Assembly (NCBI RefSeq): GCF_036172515.1
Contig: NZ_JAXKVW010000007.1
Coordinates: 1-64,000 of the forward strand
Length of the DNA stretch: 64,000 bases
Reading direction: 5' to 3'
Origin: Flexistipes sp.
Lineage (GTDB): Bacteria; Chrysiogenota; Deferribacteres; Deferribacterales; Flexistipitaceae
This document shows positions 43,229-53,900 of this stretch, piece by piece (position 1 is the first letter of the stretch; each line of letters starts with the position of its first letter). The position numbers and the translations under genes were made by a program. The notes under the pieces were generated by a model, which had not been told where the DNA came from, did no database searches, and saw only the letters and a list, made by a program, of their open reading frames with translations.

Positions 43229-44302
43229 ATGATTGTAAATATTTCCGATTTAAACTTTGATGTTTCAGTCAGTGAATGCATGAAGAACATGAAGCCTCAT
43301 CCTAAGTTTCAGCATTGTACGTTTGAAAATTATATTCCGGATTCGAGATACCCTTCGCAGTCATCCATAAAGAACATACTGTCTGAAAAAGTGCTTTCAG
43401 CGGGCAAAAACAAAATCAAATACCAAATAAACAATAAAGGTTTCTTCGGTTTTTTAAAACGGAATAACAACAGTGATAAGAATACTGACAATCAGGATAT
43501 GGATTTAAACCTGTATCTTGACGGAGGATTCGGTGTGGGCAAAACCCATTTGCTCAGTGCCTGTTATAATGTGGCTGAAACAGATAAAAAGACCTTTCTG
43601 AGTTTTGGTGAGTTGACATACTTTTTTAATTTTCTCGGGATAGAAAAATCCATTAAATTCTTCAGCGATTTTGATTTAATTCTGCTCGATGAATTTGAAT
43701 TGGATGATCCTGCAACCACAAGAATGATTGCAAAATTTTTTCAAGAGCTCGGCAACGATACACTTGTAATTACCACATCCAATACACTGCCTTCTGATTT
43801 GGGAAAAGGCCAGCACTTTCAAATAGAGGAATTTGAAAGAGAAATGGGGGTTATTGCAGATTCATTCAGTACTTATGTCATTGAAGGGGAGGATTACCGC
43901 AGAAAAAGCGGGAGTCAGCTGTGGAAGAGGGTTGTTGATAAAGAATTTTTTATGGATCAATACACAAAAGCAGACACTGAGGCTGCAAGCAAAGGGCTTA
44001 TAGGTTTTGAAGATTTAATCAGTCTCCTCAAACAAAATCATCCTTTTAAATATTATATAATACCGGATAATACGGAGGCACTCTTTATTGACGGGGTAAA
44101 ACCTTTCAGTTCCCTTGATGAAGCTCTGCGTTTTGCACATCTTGTTGATAACTGCTATTACTACAATACAAAAATATTTATACGGTCTGATTATCATTTA
44201 AATGATCTTTATATTAATGAAATGTTGGAATCTTGCTTCCAAAAGAAGTTCCTGCGCTGTTTGTCCCGACTTGACGAGCTTGCCGTGTTTTATCTTAAAT
44301 AG
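43229..44302 (+). CDS. AFG1/ZapE-like ATPase
   Basis: A 357-residue P-loop protein of the AFG1/ZapE family. GGFGVGKTHLL near residues 99-109 is Walker A, LILLDEFELDDPATTRMI is Walker B and extension, VITTSN is sensor 1, and FEREMGVIADSF resembles the ZapE ring-interface region. ZapE interacts with FtsZ in E. coli; in mitochondria the family handles membrane-protein turnover. The insert around residues 60-90 is lysine- and asparagine-rich. ATG 43229 is chosen, with AGAGAG six bases upstream. A GTG at 43199 lacks a ribosome site. Confidence 0.85.
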   Translation: MIVNISDLNFDVSVSECMKNMKPHPKFQHCTFENYIPDSRYPSQSSIKNILSEKVLSAGKNKIKYQINNKGFFGFLKRNNNSDKNTDNQDMDLNLYLDGGFGVGKTHLLSACYNVAETDKKTFLSFGELTYFFNFLGIEKSIKFFSDFDLILLDEFELDDPATTRMIAKFFQELGNDTLVITTSNTLPSDLGKGQHFQIEEFEREMGVIADSFSTYVIEGEDYRRKSGSQLWKRVVDKEFFMDQYTKADTEAASKGLIGFEDLISLLKQNHPFKYYIIPDNTEALFIDGVKPFSSLDEALRFAHLVDNCYYYNTKIFIRSDYHLNDLYINEMLESCFQKKFLRCLSRLDELAVFYLK

Positions 44303-44492
44303 TTTAAATCTGCATTTCAGCTTTTCTTCTTATCTTTTATTATATTATTGCTGGATAAGATAATTTTATGTTAAAATTGTAAAAAAATTAATTTTATGCA
44401 ATATTATACAATCAAGGCTCCGTTTTTTGAAATCGGGGTTTGAGTAACTTTGCTGTTGATTCAGTTATTTTGAGGAGTGTAAAGGAGAATGG

Positions 44493-45266
44493 ATGATATC
44501 AGATTTGATTAATATATGCAAAAAGGGCGGAGAAATTATAAAAGATAACTTTGATAAAAAACTGGATGTAAACAAAAAATCAACTATAGACCTGGTTACG
44601 GATGTCGATTATTTTGTTGAGAAAGTTGTAAAAGAGGAACTTAATAAACAATTTCCATCTGTTGAAATAATAGCTGAGGAATCAGCCCTTGATAATATAG
44701 AAAAGGAAAAGCCTGTGTTTTATCTTGATCCCATAGACGGGACTACTAATTTTGTTCACGGCTTTCCTTTTGTGGCTGTTTCTCTGGCTTACTATGTAAA
44801 AAACAGCGCTGAAATCGGAATTGTTTACAATCCGATTATGGAAGAATTGTTTACTGCAGAAAAATCCAAAGGAGCTTTTCTGAACGGCAAAGCAATAAAA
44901 GTTTCATCAACTGATAAGATGATAAACAGCCTTATTGGAACAGGCTTTCCATATTCCATTGTGGAAAGAGAAGATAATGAAGTTATAATACAGCGCCTTC
45001 GCAATATTCTTGAAAACAGCCGGGGAGTCCGCAGGGCCGGTTCTGCGGCGCTGGATTTGTGCTATACGGCAAAGGGTGTTTTCGACGGATACTATGAATC
45101 CGGTCTGAATCCTTGGGATGTAGCAGCGGGTAAACTTATTCTTGAGGAAGCGGGGGGATGTGTATCCTCTATCAGCGGAGGAGAATATGATTTCAATGAC
45201 TCATGGATAGTAGGTTCCAATGGTCTGATACACGATGATTTGATAGGAAAAATAAATATTTCATGA
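44493..45266 (+). CDS. suhB: Inositol-1-monophosphatase family protein
   Basis: A 257-residue Mg2+-dependent phosphatase of the IMPase/SuhB family. The metal ligands are EE in AEESA near 63-67, DPIDGTTNFVHG near 79-90, and WDVAAGKLILEEAGG near 206-220. It hydrolyses inositol phosphate or related sugar phosphates, and SuhB also joins rRNA antitermination complexes in E. coli; the role here is open. It starts an operon with the DUF4388/J-domain gene seven bases downstream. Confidence 0.9.
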   Translation: MISDLINICKKGGEIIKDNFDKKLDVNKKSTIDLVTDVDYFVEKVVKEELNKQFPSVEIIAEESALDNIEKEKPVFYLDPIDGTTNFVHGFPFVAVSLAYYVKNSAEIGIVYNPIMEELFTAEKSKGAFLNGKAIKVSSTDKMINSLIGTGFPYSIVEREDNEVIIQRLRNILENSRGVRRAGSAALDLCYTAKGVFDGYYESGLNPWDVAAGKLILEEAGGCVSSISGGEYDFNDSWIVGSNGLIHDDLIGKINIS

Positions 45267-45273
45267 AGGAAGT

Positions 45274-47673
45274 ATGGAGAAGAATAACGAGGCAAGGGAA
45301 TTAACAGGCGATCTTAGTTCAATGCCGCTGGCTGATGTGTTCCAGTGGATATCTCTTTCAAAGAGAACAGGTGAGCTTTATCTTCAAAGTGACAATGATG
45401 AAATATCCATTTCATTTATTAAAGGTGAAATCGCACATGCCAGTACCAATCAGCCCCGTTTTTTGCTGGGGCAGCTTCTTTTGCAGTACGGGGAAATTGA
45501 TAAACAGCAGCTGATTAAAGGGCTTGGTGTTCAGAAGAAAGAACAGAAACCCCTTGGAAAAGTTTTGGCAGAGCTTTCCTATATAACCAGTGAAAATCTT
45601 GAGAAGATTATTCATATACAGGTTCGTGATGTAGTCTTTTATATTCTGACCTTAAAATCCTGTTTTTTTAATTTTGTTGACAAGGAAATTACAACCGGAA
45701 TAGATCATCTTATTCAGGTGGATGAAATTCTCATGAAATGTATGAAGAGAATTGACCTGTATAATGATATGCTTGAACATTTTAACGAAAAATCCATTCC
45801 GGAGGCTAAGGGCTACGAGGGCTGGCTTAAGCAATATATAAACTCAAAGAACAATGTATCACGTATCGTCAGACTTGCCGGCGGGGACTGGTTTGATGTT
45901 TACAAAGAGATATTCAGTGGTATAAGCAACGGCCAGATTGTGGTCAGAGAGGAGTCCGAAGAAGATGTTGAAGACCCTGTGCTGGAATTTCTCGTTGCAC
46001 TGGAATTGTTTAATAAAAATAAGATTTATGAATCCTATAAAATTGTACACGGGCTGGTACGCCACCACAGCGTGAAAGAGCAGATTAGAAAATTTTACAG
46101 CAATTTGAAACTATTTATCTCCCGTTATTTTTACAAAAATTACGGCGGTGAAAATTCATGCTTTTCTTTAAACAGAGCCAGACTTTCTGATGAGAATATA
46201 CATATTTCGGCAACAGAGGGTTTTATTTTATCCCGTATAGAAGAATATCCCTGTGTCAATATGCTTGAAAAGACTGTAAATCTGGATAAGGTTGAAATTT
46301 TTCTCATAATAGATAAGCTTTACAGGCTTAATTTGTTATCTCTTAAAAGAAAAATGAAAAACAAAACAGAGCTTATCGGGCTGGATGTGATAAGTGGTCT
46401 CCTCTCAGTATACAAAAGGGAGCTGTCCGGGGAAATGGAGATAATTACAGAAGATCTGACGGCAAGATTATTTTTCAATGGCGGCAGGCTTAAGTTTTTA
46501 TTCTCTACAACAGATAAATATGACATCAAACGTTACCTTGTAAAAAAAGGATCATACAAAATTGATGAACAGGCATATGAGCAGGATGTTGAGGGGTTTA
46601 TTCAAAAACTAATGAATGATAACGATTTATCTATTCAGGATCTGCAGCCTATATTTAAGATTTACCAGAATATGGTTTTTTATGAACTTCTGAGTCATAA
46701 GGTTATTTCGATAATTTTCTATCATGAGAAAAATTTTCCGGACGTTTTTAATATAAATATCAATCTGGTTTATCTTATTATTTTTTCTATAGTAAGCAAT
46801 AATATTGTTCTGGAAAATAAATTGGATTTCTACTATGACTACGAGCTTTTAAAAGATAAACAAAAACTTTTGGAAGAAACTGCGGATCTTAAGATAGTTA
46901 AGGAGATGCTGGAGGATTTTGAGGATAATTATATCGGTAATGACAAGCTGAGAAATTATAATAAAACACAATTGTCCATATTAAACGTATTTTTCAAGCT
47001 GGGCTATTTGAGAGAGGTTGCAAAACCGGAAGTACCTCTGGAGGATTTGCAGAATTTTCTTGCTGAAATAAAGAACAAAAACTCTTTTGAAATTTTTGGT
47101 GTTGATGAAAAATCTTTTGATTTGGACTCGATAAAAGAACAGTACATAAAATTTACAAAGAAATACCACCCTGATCTTTTTACCAATAAAGAGCATAAGA
47201 AAACGGCTCAGGAAATTTTTGAGATGATTAAATCGGCTTACGATTATCTTCTGGAGGAAGAACAACACAGGAGAAATGAGAATGATGAGGGGACCAAAGT
47301 CGATGTGAAAAGTATCTTTATGGCGGAACAGCTCATCACAAGCGGCAAAGTTTATTTAAATATGGGCAGAATGTCCGACGCAATCGATGCTTTTAAAAGG
47401 GCTTATGAAAATTATTCTGATGATGAGGAAGTTAAAGCTTATTACGGCCTGGCTAAGGTAAGAAGTGGTGAACATAAAAAGGGGTTTGAAATACTTAAAG
47501 AATGCAATATTGAAAGTTTTGATGAGCCTGAATTGTATATAGCTTACATAGAGGCTGCTATAAAACTGAAAAAGAAAAAAGAGGCTTCTGCTTTGATAGA
47601 TAAAGCTATTGCAAAATATTCCGAATATTCAAAACGCCTTAATGCTTATAAAAGCCGTTTAAAACATATGTAA
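45274..47673 (+). CDS. DUF4388 / J-domain / TPR multidomain protein
   Basis: A 799-residue cytosolic protein. The first ~130 residues are a DUF4388 (PATAN-like) domain: LTGDLSSMPLADVFQWISLSKRTGELYL, then FIKGEIAHA. A second, weaker copy of the same motif appears near residue 365 (LSGEMEIITEDLTARLFFNGGRLKFL). Residues ~605-660 form a DnaJ J-domain with HPD at 632-634. At least three TPR helices follow from about 690. The HPD implies recruitment of an Hsp70, while DUF4388 proteins often sit in signalling or motility networks. No client can be named. Follows suhB by seven bases. Confidence 0.78.
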   Translation: MEKNNEARELTGDLSSMPLADVFQWISLSKRTGELYLQSDNDEISISFIKGEIAHASTNQPRFLLGQLLLQYGEIDKQQLIKGLGVQKKEQKPLGKVLAELSYITSENLEKIIHIQVRDVVFYILTLKSCFFNFVDKEITTGIDHLIQVDEILMKCMKRIDLYNDMLEHFNEKSIPEAKGYEGWLKQYINSKNNVSRIVRLAGGDWFDVYKEIFSGISNGQIVVREESEEDVEDPVLEFLVALELFNKNKIYESYKIVHGLVRHHSVKEQIRKFYSNLKLFISRYFYKNYGGENSCFSLNRARLSDENIHISATEGFILSRIEEYPCVNMLEKTVNLDKVEIFLIIDKLYRLNLLSLKRKMKNKTELIGLDVISGLLSVYKRELSGEMEIITEDLTARLFFNGGRLKFLFSTTDKYDIKRYLVKKGSYKIDEQAYEQDVEGFIQKLMNDNDLSIQDLQPIFKIYQNMVFYELLSHKVISIIFYHEKNFPDVFNININLVYLIIFSIVSNNIVLENKLDFYYDYELLKDKQKLLEETADLKIVKEMLEDFEDNYIGNDKLRNYNKTQLSILNVFFKLGYLREVAKPEVPLEDLQNFLAEIKNKNSFEIFGVDEKSFDLDSIKEQYIKFTKKYHPDLFTNKEHKKTAQEIFEMIKSAYDYLLEEEQHRRNENDEGTKVDVKSIFMAEQLITSGKVYLNMGRMSDAIDAFKRAYENYSDDEEVKAYYGLAKVRSGEHKKGFEILKECNIESFDEPELYIAYIEAAIKLKKKKEASALIDKAIAKYSEYSKRLNAYKSRLKHM

Positions 47674-47691
47674 TTTGATTTAATATTTGCT

Positions 47692-47719
47692 TTGCAATGG
47701 GATGAGTAATTGTTATAAT
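47692..47719 (+). promoter_or_regulatory. Promoter of acnA
   Basis: TTGCAA (47692-47697), a 16-base spacer and a perfect TATAAT (47714-47719) lie about 33 bases before the aconitase ATG chosen here. Confidence 0.6.
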
Positions 47720-47752
47720 TTAAAAACAAAAAACACTATGCGAGGCTGCCCT

Positions 47753-50479
47753 ATGAACAGAGAAGATTATAGAAAAAATATCAATATTTCAGACAAAAAT
47801 TATGAATATTTCAGTATTACCCAACTTTCTGAGAAAGGTTATGATGTCTCGTCACTACCTTTTTCCATCAGAATCCTGGTGGAGAATATTCTCAGAAATA
47901 TGGGGAATGGTATAGTTGAAGAATCAGATCTGAAAAACATTTGTGAATGGAAAGGGAAATATGAAGAGCCGGTTGAAATCCCTTATTATCCAGCTCGTGT
48001 TCTGATGCAGGATTTCACAGGTGTGCCGGCTGTGGTTGATTTGGCAGCTATGAGAGATGCCATGTCTGAGATAGGCGGTGATCCCGAAAAGGTCAATCCG
48101 CTTGTTCCCGTGGATCTGATTGTTGATCATTCAGTGCAGGTGGATTATTATGGATCGCTGAATTCCCTGGATAAGAATGTGAAAAAAGAGTACGAAAGAA
48201 ACATTGAACGGTACTCAATGCTTAAATGGGCTCAGAACAGTTTTGATAATTTCAGTGTTGTTCCACCCAATTCGGGGATATGCCACCAGGTAAACCTTGA
48301 ATATCTGGGAAAGGTTGTCAGGAATGACAACGGTGTCCTTTTTCCAGATACACTTGTGGGAACAGATTCCCATACGCCGATGATAAATGGTATCGGTGTT
48401 ATGGCCTGGGGAGTGGGCGGAATAGAAGCTGAAGCCGTCATGCTCGGTCAGCCTTATTATATGCCCATCCCTGAGGTTATCGGTGTAAACCTAAAAGGTG
48501 AGCCTGCAGAAGGTGTAACCTCAACTGATATCGTTTTAAATATTACACAAATGCTTCGTAAATTTAATGTTGTAGGCAAGTTTGTGGAATATTTCGGAGA
48601 CGGCCTGAAGAATTTGAGTGTATTTGACCGTGCCACGATATCCAATATGACTCCGGAATATGGGGCTACCTTGGGTTTTTTCCCAATTGATCATCTGACT
48701 CTTGATTATCTGAGGCTTACAAACAGAAACGAAGAAGCTGAAATAGTTGAGAAATATGCTAAAGATAACGGTTTTTATAACGATTACTCCCAAAACATAA
48801 AATATACGGAAGTGCTGGATTTTGATTTGAGCAGTGTTGAACCATCGCTGGCCGGGCCTGCAAGACCTCAGGACAGAATCTCCCTTTCGGATATGAAAAA
48901 CAGTTTTTACGAAATTCTTGGATGCAATTATGAAAAGAAAGTGGATGAAAGAAATATTACGGCTTTTAACGAAGAGTCGAAAGAGTATGCAGACGTTGAT
49001 GACAGTTGTGAGCCCGCCGGGATCAAAGAGGAAACTATAACAATTAACGGTGAAAATGTGACCATAATGGACGGAAGTGTTGTCATAGCAGCACTTACTT
49101 CCTGTACAAACACATCCAATCCTTATGTAATGCTCGGTGCCGGGCTTATTGCCAAGAAAGCGGTTGAAGCCGGTCTGAAAGTGCCTGTTTATGTCAAGAC
49201 GTCTTTGGCCCCCGGTTCAAAAGTAGTGGTTGATTATCTGAAAGCTTCCGGGCTGCTTCCTTATTTAGAGGGATTGGGCTTTCATGTAACGGCGTACGGC
49301 TGTACTACATGCATAGGCAACAGCGGTCCGTTGAAACCTGAGATTGAAGAGGCCATTGATAACTCAAAGCTTAATGTTGCGTCTGTTTTATCAGGCAACA
49401 GAAATTTTGAAGCGAGAATTCATCAGAAGGTTCGCTCTAATTTCCTGGCATCTCCGATGCTTGTACTTGCCTTTGCTCTGGCCGGTCGCGTTGATATTGA
49501 TATGTATAATGAGCCGCTTGGAAGCAATGTTAACGGTGAGGATATTTATCTGAAAGATTTGTGGCCGTCAGGAAAAGAAGTCCAGGATTATGTCGGTAAA
49601 TATATAGATTCGGAATCTTTTGCCAAAGAGTATTCTGTAATTTTTGAAGGGGATGAAAACTGGAAAAAACTTGATGTTGCCAAGAGCACTATTTACAAAT
49701 GGGATGAAAATTCCACATATATCAAGAAGCCTCCTTATTTTGACAATTTTACCACTGAACCCCCAAAGCTTCAGGATATTGAAAAAGCAAAGGTTCTCCT
49801 GCTTCTCGGTGATACAGTAACCACTGATCATATCTCACCTGCCGGATCCATACCTCCTGAATATCCTGCTGGTAAATATCTTCTGGAAAACGGCGTTCAG
49901 AAGAGCGATTTTAACTCTTACGGCTCCCGAAGAGGAAATCATGAGGTTATGATAAGGGGAACGTTTGCCAATGTCAGGATAAAAAACAAACTTGTTGATC
50001 CCAAGGAAGGCGGTTATACAGTCAAATTTCCCGAAAATCAGGAAATGTATGTTTATGATGCTTCTTTGACTTATTTGAAAGAAGACACACCGCTTGTTGT
50101 ATTGGCTGGTAAAGAATATGGCACCGGCTCCTCCAGAGACTGGGCGGCAAAGGGGACACAGCTTCTGGGAGTAAGGGCTGTTATTGCCGAATCCTATGAA
50201 AGGATACATAAAAGTAATCTGGTGGGTATGGGTGTGCTGCCTTTGCAGTTTGAAGAGGGAAATTCCTGGCAATCCTTAGGACTTAAAGGTACAGAAACAT
50301 TCAGTATAGAAGGGTTGGAAGATATTGTTCCGCGTAAGCAGTTTAAAGTGACTGCTGAACAAAATGACGGAGAAACGGTGGAATTTAATGTGATATCCAG
50401 GCTGGATACAGAAGTGGAAGTACAATATTTTATCCACGGTGGTATTCTTCCATATGTTCTGCGGACGATGATTAAATGA
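47753..50479 (+). CDS. acnA: Aconitate hydratase A
   Basis: A 908-residue aconitase of the AcnA/IRP1 type interconverting citrate and isocitrate. The [4Fe-4S] ligands are the cysteine in LTSCTNTSNP near residue 451 and the pair in YGCTTCIGNSG near 517 and 520. GTDSHTPMINGIG near 203-216 and the C-terminal swivelling-domain block GKEYGTGSSRDWAAKG are present. ATG 47753 (MNREDYRKNI) is preferred because a TATAAT box lies at 47714-47719, so the upstream in-frame start at 47687 would precede the promoter. It completes the citrate arm of the TCA cycle with gltA elsewhere in the window. Confidence 0.95.
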   Translation: MNREDYRKNINISDKNYEYFSITQLSEKGYDVSSLPFSIRILVENILRNMGNGIVEESDLKNICEWKGKYEEPVEIPYYPARVLMQDFTGVPAVVDLAAMRDAMSEIGGDPEKVNPLVPVDLIVDHSVQVDYYGSLNSLDKNVKKEYERNIERYSMLKWAQNSFDNFSVVPPNSGICHQVNLEYLGKVVRNDNGVLFPDTLVGTDSHTPMINGIGVMAWGVGGIEAEAVMLGQPYYMPIPEVIGVNLKGEPAEGVTSTDIVLNITQMLRKFNVVGKFVEYFGDGLKNLSVFDRATISNMTPEYGATLGFFPIDHLTLDYLRLTNRNEEAEIVEKYAKDNGFYNDYSQNIKYTEVLDFDLSSVEPSLAGPARPQDRISLSDMKNSFYEILGCNYEKKVDERNITAFNEESKEYADVDDSCEPAGIKEETITINGENVTIMDGSVVIAALTSCTNTSNPYVMLGAGLIAKKAVEAGLKVPVYVKTSLAPGSKVVVDYLKASGLLPYLEGLGFHVTAYGCTTCIGNSGPLKPEIEEAIDNSKLNVASVLSGNRNFEARIHQKVRSNFLASPMLVLAFALAGRVDIDMYNEPLGSNVNGEDIYLKDLWPSGKEVQDYVGKYIDSESFAKEYSVIFEGDENWKKLDVAKSTIYKWDENSTYIKKPPYFDNFTTEPPKLQDIEKAKVLLLLGDTVTTDHISPAGSIPPEYPAGKYLLENGVQKSDFNSYGSRRGNHEVMIRGTFANVRIKNKLVDPKEGGYTVKFPENQEMYVYDASLTYLKEDTPLVVLAGKEYGTGSSRDWAAKGTQLLGVRAVIAESYERIHKSNLVGMGVLPLQFEEGNSWQSLGLKGTETFSIEGLEDIVPRKQFKVTAEQNDGETVEFNVISRLDTEVEVQYFIHGGILPYVLRTMIK

Positions 50480-50543
50480 TTTTATCTGTAAGAAGTTACC
50501 GTTTTTATATAAAGGTTGATACTTTTTTTGGTGAATTGTAGAG

Positions 50544-50594
50544 AGGTAAAGGTAAAGGTAAAGGTAAAGGTAAAGGTAAAGGTAAAGGTAAAGG
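50544..50594. repeat. Hexanucleotide AGGTAA tandem array
   Basis: Eight perfect copies of AGGTAA plus a partial ninth lie 65 bases after acnA. The array reads without stops in some frames but belongs to no ORF with a start. Perfect short-unit arrays like this are prone to length change by slippage. Confidence 0.95.
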
Positions 50595-50775
50595 AAGAGA
50601 GAGTTAGGTAGTGAAGTGGTGAGATAGAGAAATGCTAATTTGTTGAGTAGTATATTTGTGTATTGGTTGATTGGGCATTTACGTTAAACCTTGAACTTTA
50701 AACATATCACATCACCCGTAACCCATAATGCATCACGCATATAAATGCGAAAATTTTGGGAGGATGCCTGCAGTG
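50595..50775 (+). repeat. Composite spacer repeat, copy C
   Basis: Modules run in the same order as in copy A: TAGTGAAGTGGTGAGATAG, a TTTGTTGAGTA stretch shared with copy E, AACCTTGAACTTTAAAC, CATCACGCAT heptamers, and the 33-base block 50736-50768 ending GGGAGGATGCC. No ORF. It fills the middle of the 473-base gap 50480-50952. Confidence 0.8.
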
Positions 50776-50840
50776 AAAGTATTTGACTATTTATTGTGAA
50801 TTGTATTATTTTCATTCTTAATTGTGTTATACACCACATA

Positions 50841-50932
50841 AGAGAAAGCTCTGAATAATATCTTGTCCCAAATTTAGGAATAGGGACTTAATGTGTCAGC
50901 CCGTACTTCATGAATTTTTCAGAGCTCTTTTT
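50841..50932 (+). promoter_or_regulatory. Attenuator-like structured leader upstream of smc
   Basis: AGCTCTGAA (50847-50855) pairs perfectly with TTCAGAGCT (50918-50926), extended inward by AAT/ATT after one mismatch, and is followed by T5 at 50928-50932. Between the arms GTCCC/GGGAC (about 50865 and 50883) forms a second short stem. The T-run ends 20 bases before the smc ATG. It could be the terminator of a small upstream transcript or a conditional terminator in the smc leader. Confidence 0.5.
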
Positions 50933-50952
50933 AAAAATTACAATGGATTACT

Positions 50953-53900
50953 ATGATATTTAAACGCATCACCCTGCAGGGGTTTAAATCTTTTGTTGAA
51001 AAGACCAATATGGACTTTCCGTCCGGTGTGACCTGCGTTGTTGGTCCCAACGGCAGCGGTAAAAGTAATATTCTGGATGCCATCAGGTGGGTTTTTGGTG
51101 AACAGAGTGCCAGGGAATTAAGAGGCTCTGAGATGGAAGATATTGTCTTTGCCGGTTCGGAAAACAGAAAACCTTCCGGTTTTGCCCAGGTTTCATTAAC
51201 ACTCGGTGATTTGGATGATGAAACTACCGCTAAATGGGGCACATTATCCGAGATTACCGTTTCACGAAAATATTACAAGACGGGCGAAAGGGAATATCTG
51301 ATAAATAACAGAAAGTGCAAACTGAAAGATATAAAAGAAATATTTTATGATACCGGAATAGGTGCCAGAAGCATTTCCATTATTGAGCAGGGGAAAGTTG
51401 AAAAAATTATACAGTCTTCTCCGGAAGAACTGAGGCTTTTTTTTGAAGAGACTGCCGGCGTTGTAAAGTTTAAAGAAAGAAAAAAAGAGGCAGAAAAGCG
51501 TCTTTCTCAGACTAAGGATAATCTGGGAAGGGTTAATGACATTATAGCCGAAGTAAGGCAGAATGCTTCAGCCCTTTATGAGCAGCTGCAAAAATTGAAT
51601 AGCTACAAAGAATTAAAGGACAGTAAAAAACATCTGGATTTTTCATATCTTTTTAACAGCTATAATGAACTTAAAGAAAAGTTATCTGTACTGAACAAAA
51701 AACATGACGATAGTCTTCTAAGGATTAATGAAAAAAATAAAACCCTTGATAAACTAAGAGGTGACTTGAATAAAAGAAAAGCGGAACTTGGTGAAAAGCA
51801 AAAAGAGTATCAAAGATGTAATGAGACACTTATAGATTTGATTGAAAAAATTAATAAATGTGAAGCTGATATTAAGGTTCTGCAGAGCAATATTGAAAGC
51901 TCGGAGCATACAAAAGTGCAGCTGAAAGAAGAAATTGAAGCGGATAACAGTAAATTGCGGGAGCTTACAGATGAAAGCCAGCGTCTCAAGCATTCACTGG
52001 AGGAGCTTGAAGAGAGAAAAGGAAGCATTCAGGAAAAAATCGATGAAATAAACGATATACTGGCTGATCTTCAGTTGCAGAAAGAAGATAATGACGATGA
52101 GTTGGCAGAGTGCAGGGAAATATATCTCGATTTTACCCAAAAGGTTACCGAGCTTCGTAATGAAATTTACAAAAATGAAACGGAATATGAAAATACTGAA
52201 AAAAATATTAAAAAATTGAAGGCGGAACAAAAAGAAATTGATGACAATACAGAAGAATTAGGTGCAGAAAAAGAGCGCCTGAATAGTCTTATTGAAGATA
52301 AAAAGAGTGACCGCCGTATATATGCGGATAAACTGGAAGAGTTTGATGTAAAGCTTCAGGAGACAGAAGAGAAACTTAATGTAAAAGCAAAAGAGATGGA
52401 AGATATACGTATTGAACATTCCACCACGAAACGAACACTTGAACTTTTGCAGACCCAGCTGAAAACGGAGACTTTTGCAGATGAGGGGGATGAAAAATTT
52501 TTTCATGAAATCGGAGCTAAGTTTCTTGTTGATTTTCTGCCGGGGCACGATACCGAGGTTTTAAAAGAATTCGGTGATGTGCTTGTTTTGAAAGGAAATG
52601 ATTCAAACAGCCGCAAAGAGCTGCTGTATAATATTGACAGGCTTAAGGGCTCCTACCGTTTTGTATTTGAAAATGAGCTGGATTCTTTTGAGAAATTTCT
52701 TCTGGAGACAAGTTTTGAGTCTGTTTCGGCAAATATAATAAAATTTGAACATATTTTTCATAAGTTCGGCGAAAAAGATAAAAATGCACTGGTGCTCAAG
52801 TTGAAAAACGATATAAAAACTGCCGAATCTGATATTTCCAGAGCAGGTATTTTATTGGAAGAAAAGGGCTCAGAATATGACAATCTGAAAGAGAAAAAAG
52901 ACACTATTGCCTCAGAAATAGAAAAATTGAAAAAAACTAAGGAATCGCTGGATCAGGAAATCAATAAGTATGAGAACGAACTAAACACGGTTCTTAGTGA
53001 TATATCTCGTGATAGAAGACGGACAGATGTCCTGAAAAAAGAGCTCAACGTGAACTCCGAAGAACTCGGAAGAATTAGAAGTGAAAACAAAAATCTGACT
53101 GCCCGACTTGAGGAAATTTCCGAGAAACAGGAAAACTATAATGAACAAATGGAAGAGCTGGAAGAGAAATCTGAGTTTCTAAGCAATAAGATAGATGAAT
53201 ATAAAGATCAGCTTTCAGAACTGAAAATTGAAATCAGAGGATATTCCGAGCAAATAAGCGGTATCAACAAACAGAAACATTACGTGGATAAGGATATTTC
53301 AACAACATCAAATAAAATTGCCGATTTAAAAAACAGGCTCAAAAAGCTTATGACTGTGGATGTAAGTAACTGGCAAACCGGTTTACAGTCAAAACAGGAA
53401 TATTTGAAGAAATACAAGCGTGAGAAGATTCAGAATGAAGATTTAAAGAAATTTCTTGAGACGGAGTCAGAGGAGCTCAGAAACGGGGCGGAGGAGCTTG
53501 AAAACAGTATCAATGAACAGAAAGATGTAATAAATAAAGAGGAAAGGGAGTATGAAAGACTCCACTATTCCATAATGCAGACAAAAAGTGAACTTAAAGA
53601 TTTGCAGGAGCGGTATGAAGAAAAGTACCAGGGTTCTGATATATACAATGACCTTAAAAGCTATGAAACCAAAGATTTCAAACCGAGGGTTATAAAGAAT
53701 AAAATCGCTGATATTGAAAAAAAGATTGAAGAGCTGGGGCCGTTGAATATGGCTGCTGACAATGAATATTATGAAGCTCAGGAGCGTCTGGATTTTCTGC
53801 TGAAGCAGAGAGAGGATCTGGAGAACGCTATAGGCACGATATACGAACTGATCAGAGAAATTGATGACAGTACCGTAAAGCAGTTTAAGCATACTTTTGA

